Of a stretch of 32,367 nucleotides of DNA, positions 15,701-22,135 are shown piece after piece. The stretch is from positions 1 through 32,367 of the forward strand of contig CAZKCI010000022.1 of assembly GCA_964551475.1 (NCBI GenBank), in the 5' to 3' direction. The notes under the pieces are model-generated. The model had not been told where the DNA came from, searched no databases, and saw nothing but the letters and a program-made list of their open reading frames with translations. The position numbers and the translations under genes are program-made. Positions within the stretch are counted from its first letter, which is position 1; the number at the start of each line of letters is the position of its first letter. Source of the DNA: CAZKCI01 sp964551475. GTDB taxonomy: Bacteria; Auribacterota; Erginobacteria; Erginobacterales; CAZKCI01.

Positions 15701-18253
15701 CTTTCCGTGGGCGTCCTCCTTGATGAGTGGGGGATCACCATGGATCCGACCGAGCCTTACAACCGGATCGCCGCCCTGGGCGTCCAGGGCCCCACCTACG
15801 GCGCGGTCGATCAGATTTTCCACAACCGGATCCAGGCCGAGCCGAACGGCTTCTACCTGCTCGAGTCGGACCGGACCGCGACGAACTACCTGAACGAAGC
15901 CGGCTCCGACACGCTCTCCCGCAACAACGGCCAGATCGAGGATACCCATCTCCTGAAAAATGGGACGCCGATGAACATCCGCCTCTACGGCCCCGGTCTT
16001 CCGGTGGACCGCTTCGAGAATGACGGTTCGCTCGCCGACCAGGCCGGGAAAGCCGACGCCGCCTGGACGGCGGACAGCGCCTACGCCGTCTCCGCGGAGT
16101 CCGCGCCCGAACGGGGCGGGACCGCCCTCCAGGCGCAGGCCGACTCCTCCGCCGCCTCCAGCCACTATTTCCAGGCTCTTCTCTCGGGGGACAGCGCCAA
16201 CACCCGGGACTGGTGGAACACCGAGGAAGGGATGGCGGGGGCGATGTCCTTCTGGGCGCGCTGGGAATGGAGCGAGTTCACCAACACCAACGTCACGATC
16301 GTCATGAACCTCCGGACCGGCGAGTCCAACTGGACCGGCTGGACCGCCCCCGGCAAGGTCTATGGGCCCGATAACATCACCGGCGGAGCCTGGAACAAGG
16401 TCTTCGTGGACTGGTCCCTCTACACCTCGACCGGGATCGACCTCAACGACGTCCGGGCGATCCGCTTCCGGCTCTCCGAAGGACAGTCCGACTCCGCCCA
16501 TCTCAAGGGGACCCTCTATCTCGATAACCTCTATGCCGACGTGACCGTGGACGAGCTCCTCTGCGCGAGCGCCTGGTTTGCGGGGACCGACGCCTTCACC
16601 GCCTACAGCGACGCCCTGGGCGCTCCCGCCGGCCCCTGGGGGAACGTGATGGGGCGGAAGGCGCCGCGGGGCGAGACCAACGCCGCCGGCAACTGGCAGG
16701 ACTTTGTCCACCACGGGTCCTGGACGGACGACTCCGAGCTCTGGTGCGCCGAGGATTCCGTCGGCCTCTACATCTTCGGGACGCCGGGCGCGCGCAACTC
16801 CGTCTACGTAGACCGGGAGAAGGACACCGATGGAGACGGGATGTGGGACGTCTTCGAGGACGGCTACGGCCTGGACCAGGACGATCCCGAAAATTATCCG
16901 GCCGGGGACAAGACCGGCCCCGCCGATGACCTGGACGGCGACGGCTTCTCCAACCTCCAGGAGTTCTACCTCCGAACCGACCCCTCCGACGCCTCCTACT
17001 ACTTCCGCCTGGAGACGGTCAGCCCCGGCGTTTTGAACCTCCCGGTCATCACCTGGGCCTCCTGGAACCGCCAGAGCTTCGCACTCAGCTACTGGACCGA
17101 CGAGGAGATCGCCCCCGAGTACGACATCCTGGCCGCCGATTGGACGACCGCGGACCAGGCCGCGGGCGTCTTTCCCCACGCCGACTGGTTCAACCTGACC
17201 GGGGCCTGGCGGGTGCTCCAGGAGGGAGTCCCGGCGGCCTGGTCCGCCCCCACCACTTCCCGGACGGACGTGAGCGCCGCCAACCTCGCCCACGGGGACA
17301 TCCGTTTCTACCGGGTTTGCCTGGGCGGGACCCGCCTGGAGGGGGACTGGACGAACTACACGCTGGCCTCCGAACCCGGGAAGGGAGCAGCCCCCGACCG
17401 GCGCGTGAGCGTCGCCGCCGCGGAGGTCTTTCTCGTCCAGCGGAGGGATCTGAGCCTTTATGACCAGGGGATGCACGGGCTCGCCGGCGTCAACGACCGC
17501 CGGGGCGGGAAGCTCAACAACGTCCTCGGCTACGGCCTCCCCTCCGGGGAGATCTCGCCCGAGTCGACCAACGTCAACTTCTACTTCGCCCAGACCTCGG
17601 CCGCCAACCCCTACCAGACCTCGACCGACTTCCTCTCCAGTGTCGCCGGCGACGGATGGCGCCAGACCGACTATTCCCCCTCCCAGCGCACGGTCGTCTC
17701 CGACGAGGGTTTCCGGATCAACCTCCGCTCCGCGCCCTCGCCCGCCTATATCTTCCTCGGCTCCCAGCTCAAGATGGATCCCTACTATCATCTGATCAAC
17801 GTCAGCACGGGCCCCTGTGCCTGGGGATCGGACGATGCCCGCGCCACCATACTCAACTACAGCTTCCCGGTGGCGGCCCGCTTTGTCGGCGATTTTGATT
17901 TCTTCTCGACCATGGCCGGCAGCTCGGCCAGCCCGTCTTCCCCGGGCTGGGAGTATCTCCAGAACGACCATGTGATGTTCTACGACCGGGATCTCTCCTC
18001 CCGTTTCGGCGCCGGCTACGAGTCGGTCGACGCCATCGTCTACTTCGACCATCAGACCGGCGAGCAGCGCTGGGAGTATTTCTCCCCCGCCCAGGGAGAA
18101 GCTGTCGGGGATGAGCTTCTGATCACGCCGGGGACGCCGATCCAGGTCCGTCAGTATTGGGATCCCGCGGCCGTCGCCGACTGGTCGGTTCGGGATGCCG
18201 TCCCCTATCAGGCCGGCGGTGCGAACGCGATCGGGACGGTGCTGAAGTATTAA
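12761..18253 (+). CDS. 1830-residue secreted multidomain protein with degenerate MBL domain and lamin-tail domain
   Basis: A GTG start is used because no ATG is available in frame. The Shine-Dalgarno is weak. Domain order: signal peptide 1-28; shared beta-rich domain ~30-163; two Ig/FN3-like domains ~170-390; ComEC-like MBL fold ~393-683; FN3 ~710-830 and ~838-948; lamin-tail domain ~953-1090 (VVINEVGWKG, FLELYNN); a galactose-binding-like jelly roll ~1095-1265; a stretch ending GTPGARNS (~1340) that looks like the rest of the lamin-tail domain; two calcium-type thrombospondin-3 loops (DTDGDGMWD ~1355, DLDGDGFSN ~1390); and an unrecognised C-terminal ~400 residues. It lacks the PT linker and six repeats. 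The MBL motif HxHxDH is replaced by STPGEDS (461-467), so hydrolase activity is probably lost. A perfect terminator overlaps its stop codon. Confidence 0.93.
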   Translation: MRKLSVILIGAVCAAFAAALPPSVPAAALIEEGFDEFTTGGRPAGWTFTNCNANSDCYTSAAYSGDTPPAVKLDASGDAVATASFADPASVQFWLKGTGTDETSSFLVEEFFSSSWNALTDIAPIPTSGTTFGPLQLSASSTQVRFTYAQSAGNLAFDDVLVAANGDADVAPVTAWREDTYPGATALPAGGWHNDGTVTFQWTDPGSMSGDTFYYEINASSGDTIGFGETETADPYAEEVSLAACEGTYYFHVAARTGNGKEGPERIFRSRYDPRPPLAVADLASSTHSTTAWNNATDYVAVSWTDALDDTFVTVDVSEVAGYYYAINRSSSYLPDPSDPFVSFGDQSLTAEAGDGAWYFHLRSVDNAGNLDDAAASLGPIRIDLAAPAGSWLRAHFIQWVPEGEDANYGDCELIELPNGENVLIDGGGEKESSWGPDSPVVEYLQSRIGVGGTVYHMVLSTPGEDSYAGLHDALGAFAVRNYYETSHWTNPSAPAGYTAFSDALSAEGAACYYLVTSGEQGAGKILSGPAWNYGPGWDNAVLDARVLAAWDSYTSANARSAILRLQAGRSTVLTGADAQSATANVNEPITYALANYPAEMDADIWKFDHQGSDSSGSNSAAELAAISPDYAVVQIGYGSIGSLPASAALDRARAAGAIVYRNDLDGTVLVKSDGRGNYDIVRGRAYADEALTPGAAGDADGDDLLSSVGLPTRLRIASTAAGSITLSWQSAWGEETDEAGYDIYRSPLGGGWSEAGLDANPYGSPTGIYKKIGSVGRGTLSFTDSGLTGPFAVQYYYRVSAWASRTDPDSGYAVTYERRYSNETTAAPGEAADAIAPGTIYNLAAAAGEEPGSVELGWTAPRDDGAAGGRCRYYVVKYSTSFSIDTDPEWNAATDVFVQTYYPADPEAADAMTVAGLDTESTYYFSLQAYDEYGNASPLAAFPLVSPRRYRKGDVVINEVGWKGTWNASTHTFLELYNNLSVGVLLDEWGITMDPTEPYNRIAALGVQGPTYGAVDQIFHNRIQAEPNGFYLLESDRTATNYLNEAGSDTLSRNNGQIEDTHLLKNGTPMNIRLYGPGLPVDRFENDGSLADQAGKADAAWTADSAYAVSAESAPERGGTALQAQADSSAASSHYFQALLSGDSANTRDWWNTEEGMAGAMSFWARWEWSEFTNTNVTIVMNLRTGESNWTGWTAPGKVYGPDNITGGAWNKVFVDWSLYTSTGIDLNDVRAIRFRLSEGQSDSAHLKGTLYLDNLYADVTVDELLCASAWFAGTDAFTAYSDALGAPAGPWGNVMGRKAPRGETNAAGNWQDFVHHGSWTDDSELWCAEDSVGLYIFGTPGARNSVYVDREKDTDGDGMWDVFEDGYGLDQDDPENYPAGDKTGPADDLDGDGFSNLQEFYLRTDPSDASYYFRLETVSPGVLNLPVITWASWNRQSFALSYWTDEEIAPEYDILAADWTTADQAAGVFPHADWFNLTGAWRVLQEGVPAAWSAPTTSRTDVSAANLAHGDIRFYRVCLGGTRLEGDWTNYTLASEPGKGAAPDRRVSVAAAEVFLVQRRDLSLYDQGMHGLAGVNDRRGGKLNNVLGYGLPSGEISPESTNVNFYFAQTSAANPYQTSTDFLSSVAGDGWRQTDYSPSQRTVVSDEGFRINLRSAPSPAYIFLGSQLKMDPYYHLINVSTGPCAWGSDDARATILNYSFPVAARFVGDFDFFSTMAGSSASPSSPGWEYLQNDHVMFYDRDLSSRFGAGYESVDAIVYFDHQTGEQRWEYFSPAQGEAVGDELLITPGTPIQVRQYWDPAAVADWSVRDAVPYQAGGANAIGTVLKY

Positions 18254-18291
18254 AAACCGGGGAGAGCCCTGGTGGGCTCTCCCCGGTTTTT
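18252..18291 (+). terminator. Intrinsic terminator of the 1830-residue protein
   Basis: Arms of 18 bp (18252-18269 and 18274-18291) pair perfectly around the loop TGGT, starting AAAAACCGGGG and ending CCGGTTTTT. The left arm begins inside the TAA stop codon. Confidence 0.95.
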
Positions 18292-18325
18292 AAGGTTGAT
18301 CCGAGAGATTGATGGTTTTTCCGTC

Positions 18326-18351
18326 GTAGCCGCGGACCTTTAGGTCCGCGG
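18326..18351. repeat. REP-like GTAGCCGC hairpin
   Basis: GTAGCCGCGGACC, TTTA, GGTCCGCGG: the same foot (GTAGCCGC) and TTTA loop as the doublet at 8918-9005, with a different stem. Compensating stem changes indicate that the hairpin, not the exact sequence, is conserved. Confidence 0.75.
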
Positions 18352-18405
18352 TTTCGGTTGAAAGAATCTCTCTCCGCGAACTGTGGCAGCGGCGTCCCCG
18401 CCTGT

Positions 18406-18440
18406 CCCGATAGTCCCGGCAGAAGTGCGGGACTATCGGG
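18406..18440. repeat. Perfect 13-bp inverted repeat
   Basis: CCCGATAGTCCCG (18406-18418) and CGGGACTATCGGG (18428-18440) flank a nine-base loop. There is no T-run beyond it. It is one of several unrelated hairpins stacked in this 424-bp gap. Confidence 0.85.
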
Positions 18441-18474
18441 GCCGCGATCCGAGTCGGCTCGGCCAAATACTCAA

Positions 18475-18550
18475 CAGACGATTGAATCGGATTGAATAGG
18501 ATGGGCCCGCCTGGCCGTCAGTATCCTATTTAATCCTATTCAATCGTCTG
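18475..18550. repeat. Long hairpin element, copy 1
   Basis: Arms of about 29 bases (18475-18503 and 18522-18550) begin CAGACGATTGAAT and end ATTCAATCGTCTG. They pair with few mismatches around an ~18-base GC-rich loop. A near-identical element lies on the other side of the glycosyltransferase gene at 19736-19806. Confidence 0.88.
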
Positions 18551-18629
18551 TCGAATCGACGGGCCGATCTTTTGCTGATCACTGATGACTGATCACTTCA
18601 TTTGCAGTTGCTGATCACTCTTTGTTCCT

Positions 18630-18654
18630 TGTGGGAGCGACATTCCTGTCGCGA
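18630..18654. repeat. REP-like TGTGGGAGCGACA hairpin
   Basis: TGTGGGAGCGACA, TTCC, TGTCGCGA: stem GCGACA/TGTCGC. It closely resembles the REP sequences known from pseudomonads and other gamma-proteobacteria (G-rich foot, short stem, GCGA end). It lies 24 bp beyond the 3' end of the glycosyltransferase gene. Confidence 0.65.
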
Positions 18655-18677
18655 TCCGAGCCGCCCCGGCCCCGGAT

Positions 18678-19631
18678 TTAGAGCCCGTGGATCTCGTCCA
18701 CGATGTACAGCGGCCGGGCCTTGGTCTCCTCGAAGACGCGGACCAGGTATTCCCCGATCACCCCCAGGAAGACCAGCTGGACGCCGCCCAGAAAAAGGAC
18801 GGAGGTGAGGACCGAAGTCCATCCCGGTATGGCCCGGGCGGTGAAGATCCGGACGGCCAGGGCGTAGAGGATGTAAAGGAAGCTGAGCGTGGTTACGATC
18901 AGGCCGAGATAAGCGGCCAGGCGCAGGGGAAAAGCGGAGAAGGAGGTGATCCCGTCGGCGGCGAGCGTGAGCATCCGGGGCAGCGAGTAGGCGCTTTTCC
19001 CGGCATGCCGAACGTCCGCCTGGTAGGCGACGCACTCCTGGCGAAAGCCGGCCCAGCGGACGAGCCCCCGCCAGAACCGGGCCCGCTCCTTCATCGACTT
19101 GAGCGCGTCCGCCACGGTCCGGTCGATCAGGCGAAAGTCGGCGGAGCCGGGGGGAAGGTCGATGTCGGCGATCCGTCGGAGGACGGCGTAGAAGAGGCGC
19201 GAGGTCAGGCGCTTCGCCGGGCCGTCTTCTCCGCCTTCCCGCCGGGCCGTGTTCACCACCCGCGCCCCCGCCCGCCAGCGGGCGACGAGCTGGGGGATGA
19301 GCTCGGGGGGGTGCTGGAGGTCGGCGTCGAGCATGACGATGGCCTCGCCGCGCGCCCGGTCGATCCCGGCGGCCAGGGCCATCGCCTGTCCGAAGTTCCG
19401 GGAGAGGCCGATGATGCGGACCGAGGGATCCTCCCGCCGCAGGGCGAGCATGGCCGCGCGCGATCCGTCGGCGGACCCGTCGTCGACCAGGATGATCTCC
19501 GACTCCCCCCCGATCCCGGCCAAAGCTTTCTTGAGCCGACGGTGGAGCTCGGGGAGATTCTTTTCCTCGTTGTAGACCGGCACGACGACCGAGATCGTCG
19601 GCGCGGGGGAGGGTGTCTTTTCGTCGGCCAT
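18678..19631 (-). CDS. Membrane-anchored GT2 glycosyltransferase (GtrB/ArnC-like)
   Basis: This 317-residue enzyme has a GT2 catalytic domain (ISVVVPVYNEEKNL at ~13, LVDDGSADGS at ~48, metal-binding D102-A-D104 in MLDADLQHPPE). Two C-terminal membrane helices follow (~230-258 and ~268-292), ending GEYLVRVFEETKARP. This is the layout of polyprenyl-phosphate glucosyl- and aminoarabinosyl-transferases, which build lipid-linked sugars for transfer to surface polymers. The frame is open 32 codons further upstream, but that extension has no family similarity, so I chose the ATG at 19631. Identical-type long hairpins lie on both sides of the gene. It runs divergently from the methyltransferase gene. 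Donor sugar unknown. Confidence 0.93.
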   Translation of the reverse strand: MADEKTPSPAPTISVVVPVYNEEKNLPELHRRLKKALAGIGGESEIILVDDGSADGSRAAMLALRREDPSVRIIGLSRNFGQAMALAAGIDRARGEAIVMLDADLQHPPELIPQLVARWRAGARVVNTARREGGEDGPAKRLTSRLFYAVLRRIADIDLPPGSADFRLIDRTVADALKSMKERARFWRGLVRWAGFRQECVAYQADVRHAGKSAYSLPRMLTLAADGITSFSAFPLRLAAYLGLIVTTLSFLYILYALAVRIFTARAIPGWTSVLTSVLFLGGVQLVFLGVIGEYLVRVFEETKARPLYIVDEIHGL

Positions 19632-19735
19632 GGCTGTCCTGTCCCAGTAATCCGTTTGCTCATCAGGATACCAGTCTCTCAGTCGAAAGGGAAGTGTGTG
19701 TTGCCGCGATCCGGCCCGGCCCGGCAAAATATTAG

Positions 19736-19806
19736 CAGACGATTGAATAGGATTGAATGGGATGAAGAAGGCCGGCTCATCCTATTCCATCCGATTCAAT
19801 CGTCTG
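19736..19806. repeat. Long hairpin element, copy 2
   Basis: Arms 19736-19764 and 19778-19806 begin CAGACGATTGAATAGG and end CCGATTCAATCGTCTG, around a 13-base loop. Arms match copy 1 at almost every position while the loops differ. Downstream, a (T)GCGCCTTTT-type repeat fills 19835-19860, and no gene is seen before 19879. Confidence 0.88.
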
Positions 19807-19878
19807 TTGAATAAGCCGAGCCCGGCGGGTGATTTTTGCGCCTTTTGCGCCTTTTTGCGGCTAATATGGCCGAGGATC

Positions 19879-20568
19879 ATGAGCGGACGCGACGACAAGG
19901 AACGGTTCTACGACTCCATCGCCGGCGATTTCGACCGGACGATGAACCGTTACGACCTGGAGACGCGGCTTCGGGTCGTCTATGACCGTTTGCTCCGGCG
20001 GGAGAGGATCTCCGGCGCCCGTGTTCTTGACGCCGGCTGCGGCACCGGCTGGTTCAGCGCCCTCTCCTGCGCCCGCGGCGGCCGGGTGGTCTCACTCGAC
20101 ATCGGCGCGGCACTCCTGTCCCAGGTCGGCGGGAAATGCCGAAGCTCCCGCGTCCAGGGGAGCGCGCGCTCTCTCCCCTTTCCGTCGGGTGTTTTCGATC
20201 TGGTCGTCTCCTCCGAGATGATCGAGCATACGGCCGATCCCCGTCGGGCGGTCGGGGAACTGCTGCGGGTGCTGAAACCCGGCGGATCCCTCGCTCTCAC
20301 CGTCCCCAACCGTCTCTGGCTCCCGGTGACCCGTCTCGCCACGCTTTTGCGGCTGCGCCCCTACCGTGGCTACGAGAACTACGTGAGCCGTTCGTCGCTT
20401 ATCTCCTGGGTGGAAGAAAGCGGGGGAGAGGTCGGGGAGATTTTCGGCTTTCATCTCTTCCCATTCGTGGCGCCTCCGGTCTATCCCCTCCTCCGTTTTG
20501 CCGACAGATTCGGGGATCGCCTCGGTCCGCTGATGCTCAACATCGCCCTGAAAGCCAGAAAGCTTTGA
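19879..20568 (+). CDS. Class I SAM-dependent methyltransferase
   Basis: This 229-residue cytoplasmic protein of the Methyltransf_11/UbiE-like type has SAM-binding motif I at 49-57 (VLDAGCGTG) and the acidic motif II LDIG at ~74. It then has a DLVVSSEMIEH segment (~107) and a post-motif LKPGGSLALTVPN (~132), all canonical. The frame opens 42 codons earlier, but that stretch runs through the hairpin repeat. I chose the ATG at 19879, where GAGG is present at short spacing and family similarity begins (DDKERFYDSIAGDFD). It runs divergently from the GT2 gene, with the sulfatase-like gene 64 bp downstream on the same strand. It could methylate a lipid or glycan intermediate; substrate unknown. Confidence 0.9.
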   Translation: MSGRDDKERFYDSIAGDFDRTMNRYDLETRLRVVYDRLLRRERISGARVLDAGCGTGWFSALSCARGGRVVSLDIGAALLSQVGGKCRSSRVQGSARSLPFPSGVFDLVVSSEMIEHTADPRRAVGELLRVLKPGGSLALTVPNRLWLPVTRLATLLRLRPYRGYENYVSRSSLISWVEESGGEVGEIFGFHLFPFVAPPVYPLLRFADRFGDRLGPLMLNIALKARKL

Positions 20569-20584
20569 CCCCCTCACCCTGACC

Positions 20585-20610
20585 CCTCTCCCCCAAAACG
20601 GGGGAGAGGG
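20585..20610 (+). promoter_or_regulatory. Hairpin overlapping a possible ribosome binding site
   Basis: CCCTCTCCCC (20585-20594) and GGGGAGAGGG (20601-20610) form a perfect 10-bp stem with a six-base loop. The 3' arm is the only Shine-Dalgarno-like sequence for the ATG at 20612, which it would hide. It may instead be a dispersed intergenic repeat or a weak terminator for the methyltransferase gene. Confidence 0.6.
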
Positions 20611-20632
20611 AATGCCTGGAGGATGGTTCTTG

Positions 20633-22012
20633 ATGGTTCGCACGGCAGCGCAGCTTTTCTCGCGGGCCCTTTTCGTCGCGGCGACTCTCTCCCTTCTCTC
20701 CATCGGCGGCTGCCGGCCGGCGCGGGAGAAGAAGCCCCCCGACGTCATCCTGATCACCATCGGCGCTCTTCGCCCCGACCACCTGTCGTCCGTGGGCTAC
20801 GGACGGCCGACCACGCCCTTTCTCGACCGCCTGGCTGGTCGGGGATGGATCTTCGCGGACTGCTCATCCGTCTCCTCCCAGACCGTTCCCGCCCTGGCCT
20901 CCCTTTTCACCGGCCTCTACCCCCGCTCCCATGGCGTGCGCCGCGGTCCGGCGGAGGGGGAAGCCGTCAACGGCCCGGATCGTCTCGCCGACCGCTTTCT
21001 CACGCTGGCCGAAATCCTCCGGAGCGCCGGTTACGCGACACTCGGCGTCTGCGCCGACGGCCCGGCCGTGACGGAGACCGGCCTGGCCCAGGGCTTCGAT
21101 GAGCTCGCGGTCTTGCGGACTCTCGATGCCGAGTCGGTCTACCGGGCGGCGCTCGCTCTCCAGGGGAAGATCGCCGCCTCCCGCCCCGTCTTCTTCTGGA
21201 TCCATTGCTGCGATCCCTGCGCACCCTATCGTCCCCATGAGCCCTGGATATCCCGCTACAGCCCCAACCCCGGCCAGGCCGGGGAATGGGGGAAGAAGAC
21301 CATGCGGGTCCTCCGGAGAGAAGAGGGCGAAATCCTGCGCCGTCCGGAGCTCGTCTCAACTCTGGTGGATCTCTACGACTCCGAGATCGGTTTCACCGAC
21401 GCATTTTTGGAGCGGCTTTTCCGGGAGGTCGTGCCGGAGGCGGACAGCCTGGTCATCGTCGTCTCCGACCACGGGGAGGCCTTCGGCGAACACGGCGCCC
21501 TCGGCCACGGCGCCTCGCTCTTCCAGGAGGAGATCGCCGTCCCCCTGATCGTTCTCCTCCCCGGACGGGAGGGAAGGGGGAGAACGGTCACCACACCGGT
21601 AAGCCTGGTGGATGTCTTCCCCACGATACTGGACGGCCTCGGGCTTTCCGCCTCTCCGGGGCTCCCCGGTCGCAGCCTCCTTCCCAGCCTGGAGGAGGGA
21701 GCGGACCAGGAGCCCCGCCCGATCTTTTTTGAACTGAACCGCGGCGGAGAACTCGCGGGCCTGCGGCTCCAGGAGTGGAAGCTGATCGCCCGGCCGAAAA
21801 AAACGGAGTCGAAGTGGGCGCTCTACGATCTCGCCGCCGATCCCGGTGAATCGCGAAACCTGGCCGGGAAGAATCCCACGGTCTTTCGCGATCTTTCCGA
21901 CCGTCTCCGCTTCTGGCTCTCGTCCACGCCGGAGTTCCGCTCCGCTCCCGCGGAGCGGAACCGTCTGGACGGGCGGGCCGAGGATCAGGAGGAGCCGGCC
22001 CCTCCTCGGTGA
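20633..22012 (+). CDS. Sulfatase/alkaline-phosphatase superfamily lipoprotein with altered active site
   Basis: This 459-residue protein has a lipoprotein signal, hydrophobic residues 10-26 then IGGC with Cys27. The body has the sulfatase-family frame: PDVILIT (36-42), LFTGLYP (~91) and VVSDHGEAFGEHG near two thirds of the length. Two active-site positions are abnormal. The metal-binding Asp of the usual D-x-L-R-x-D block is Gly44 (IGALRPDH). The nucleophile position is Thr84 (TVPALASLFTG), not Cys or Ser, so formylglycine formation is not expected. A phosphotransferase-like activity or loss of catalysis are both possible. I chose the ATG at 20633, with GGAGG ten bases upstream and a compact signal peptide. 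The ATG at 20612 is the alternative. Confidence 0.85.
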   Translation: MVRTAAQLFSRALFVAATLSLLSIGGCRPAREKKPPDVILITIGALRPDHLSSVGYGRPTTPFLDRLAGRGWIFADCSSVSSQTVPALASLFTGLYPRSHGVRRGPAEGEAVNGPDRLADRFLTLAEILRSAGYATLGVCADGPAVTETGLAQGFDELAVLRTLDAESVYRAALALQGKIAASRPVFFWIHCCDPCAPYRPHEPWISRYSPNPGQAGEWGKKTMRVLRREEGEILRRPELVSTLVDLYDSEIGFTDAFLERLFREVVPEADSLVIVVSDHGEAFGEHGALGHGASLFQEEIAVPLIVLLPGREGRGRTVTTPVSLVDVFPTILDGLGLSASPGLPGRSLLPSLEEGADQEPRPIFFELNRGGELAGLRLQEWKLIARPKKTESKWALYDLAADPGESRNLAGKNPTVFRDLSDRLRFWLSSTPEFRSAPAERNRLDGRAEDQEEPAPPR

Positions 22013-22054
22013 AAGGCCATCGCGTCCCTATCGTCCCTCCGGCCGGAGCGCTGA

Positions 22055-22083
22055 TTGCCGCCGCCGGGCTTTTCTGCTACCAT
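22055..22083 (+). promoter_or_regulatory. Possible promoter of the 769-residue secreted protein
   Basis: TTGCCG (22055-22060) is followed after 17 bp by TACCAT (22078-22083), about 50 bp before the chosen ATG. The match is much weaker than for the three promoters near the left end. Confidence 0.35.
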
Positions 22084-22124
22084 GATGCTTTCTTCGCTTC
22101 GGAGCGCAATCGTGTCTTCAGCCC

Positions 22125-22130
22125 AAGGAG
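22125..22130 (+). promoter_or_regulatory. Ribosome binding site deciding the start at 22136
   Basis: AAGGAG lies five bases before the ATG at 22136, where a signal peptide begins. The same frame opens upstream at 22055 but without such a site and without a signal sequence. Confidence 0.8.
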
Positions 22131-22135
22131 CCCGT

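Noticed and set aside
12164..18052. 1962-codon minus-strand open frame opposite the 1830-residue protein
   Set aside because: Gly/Val/Arg-rich without any recognisable domain or signal. It arises from GC-rich codon use in the real plus-strand gene and runs into the glycosyltransferase gene in another frame.
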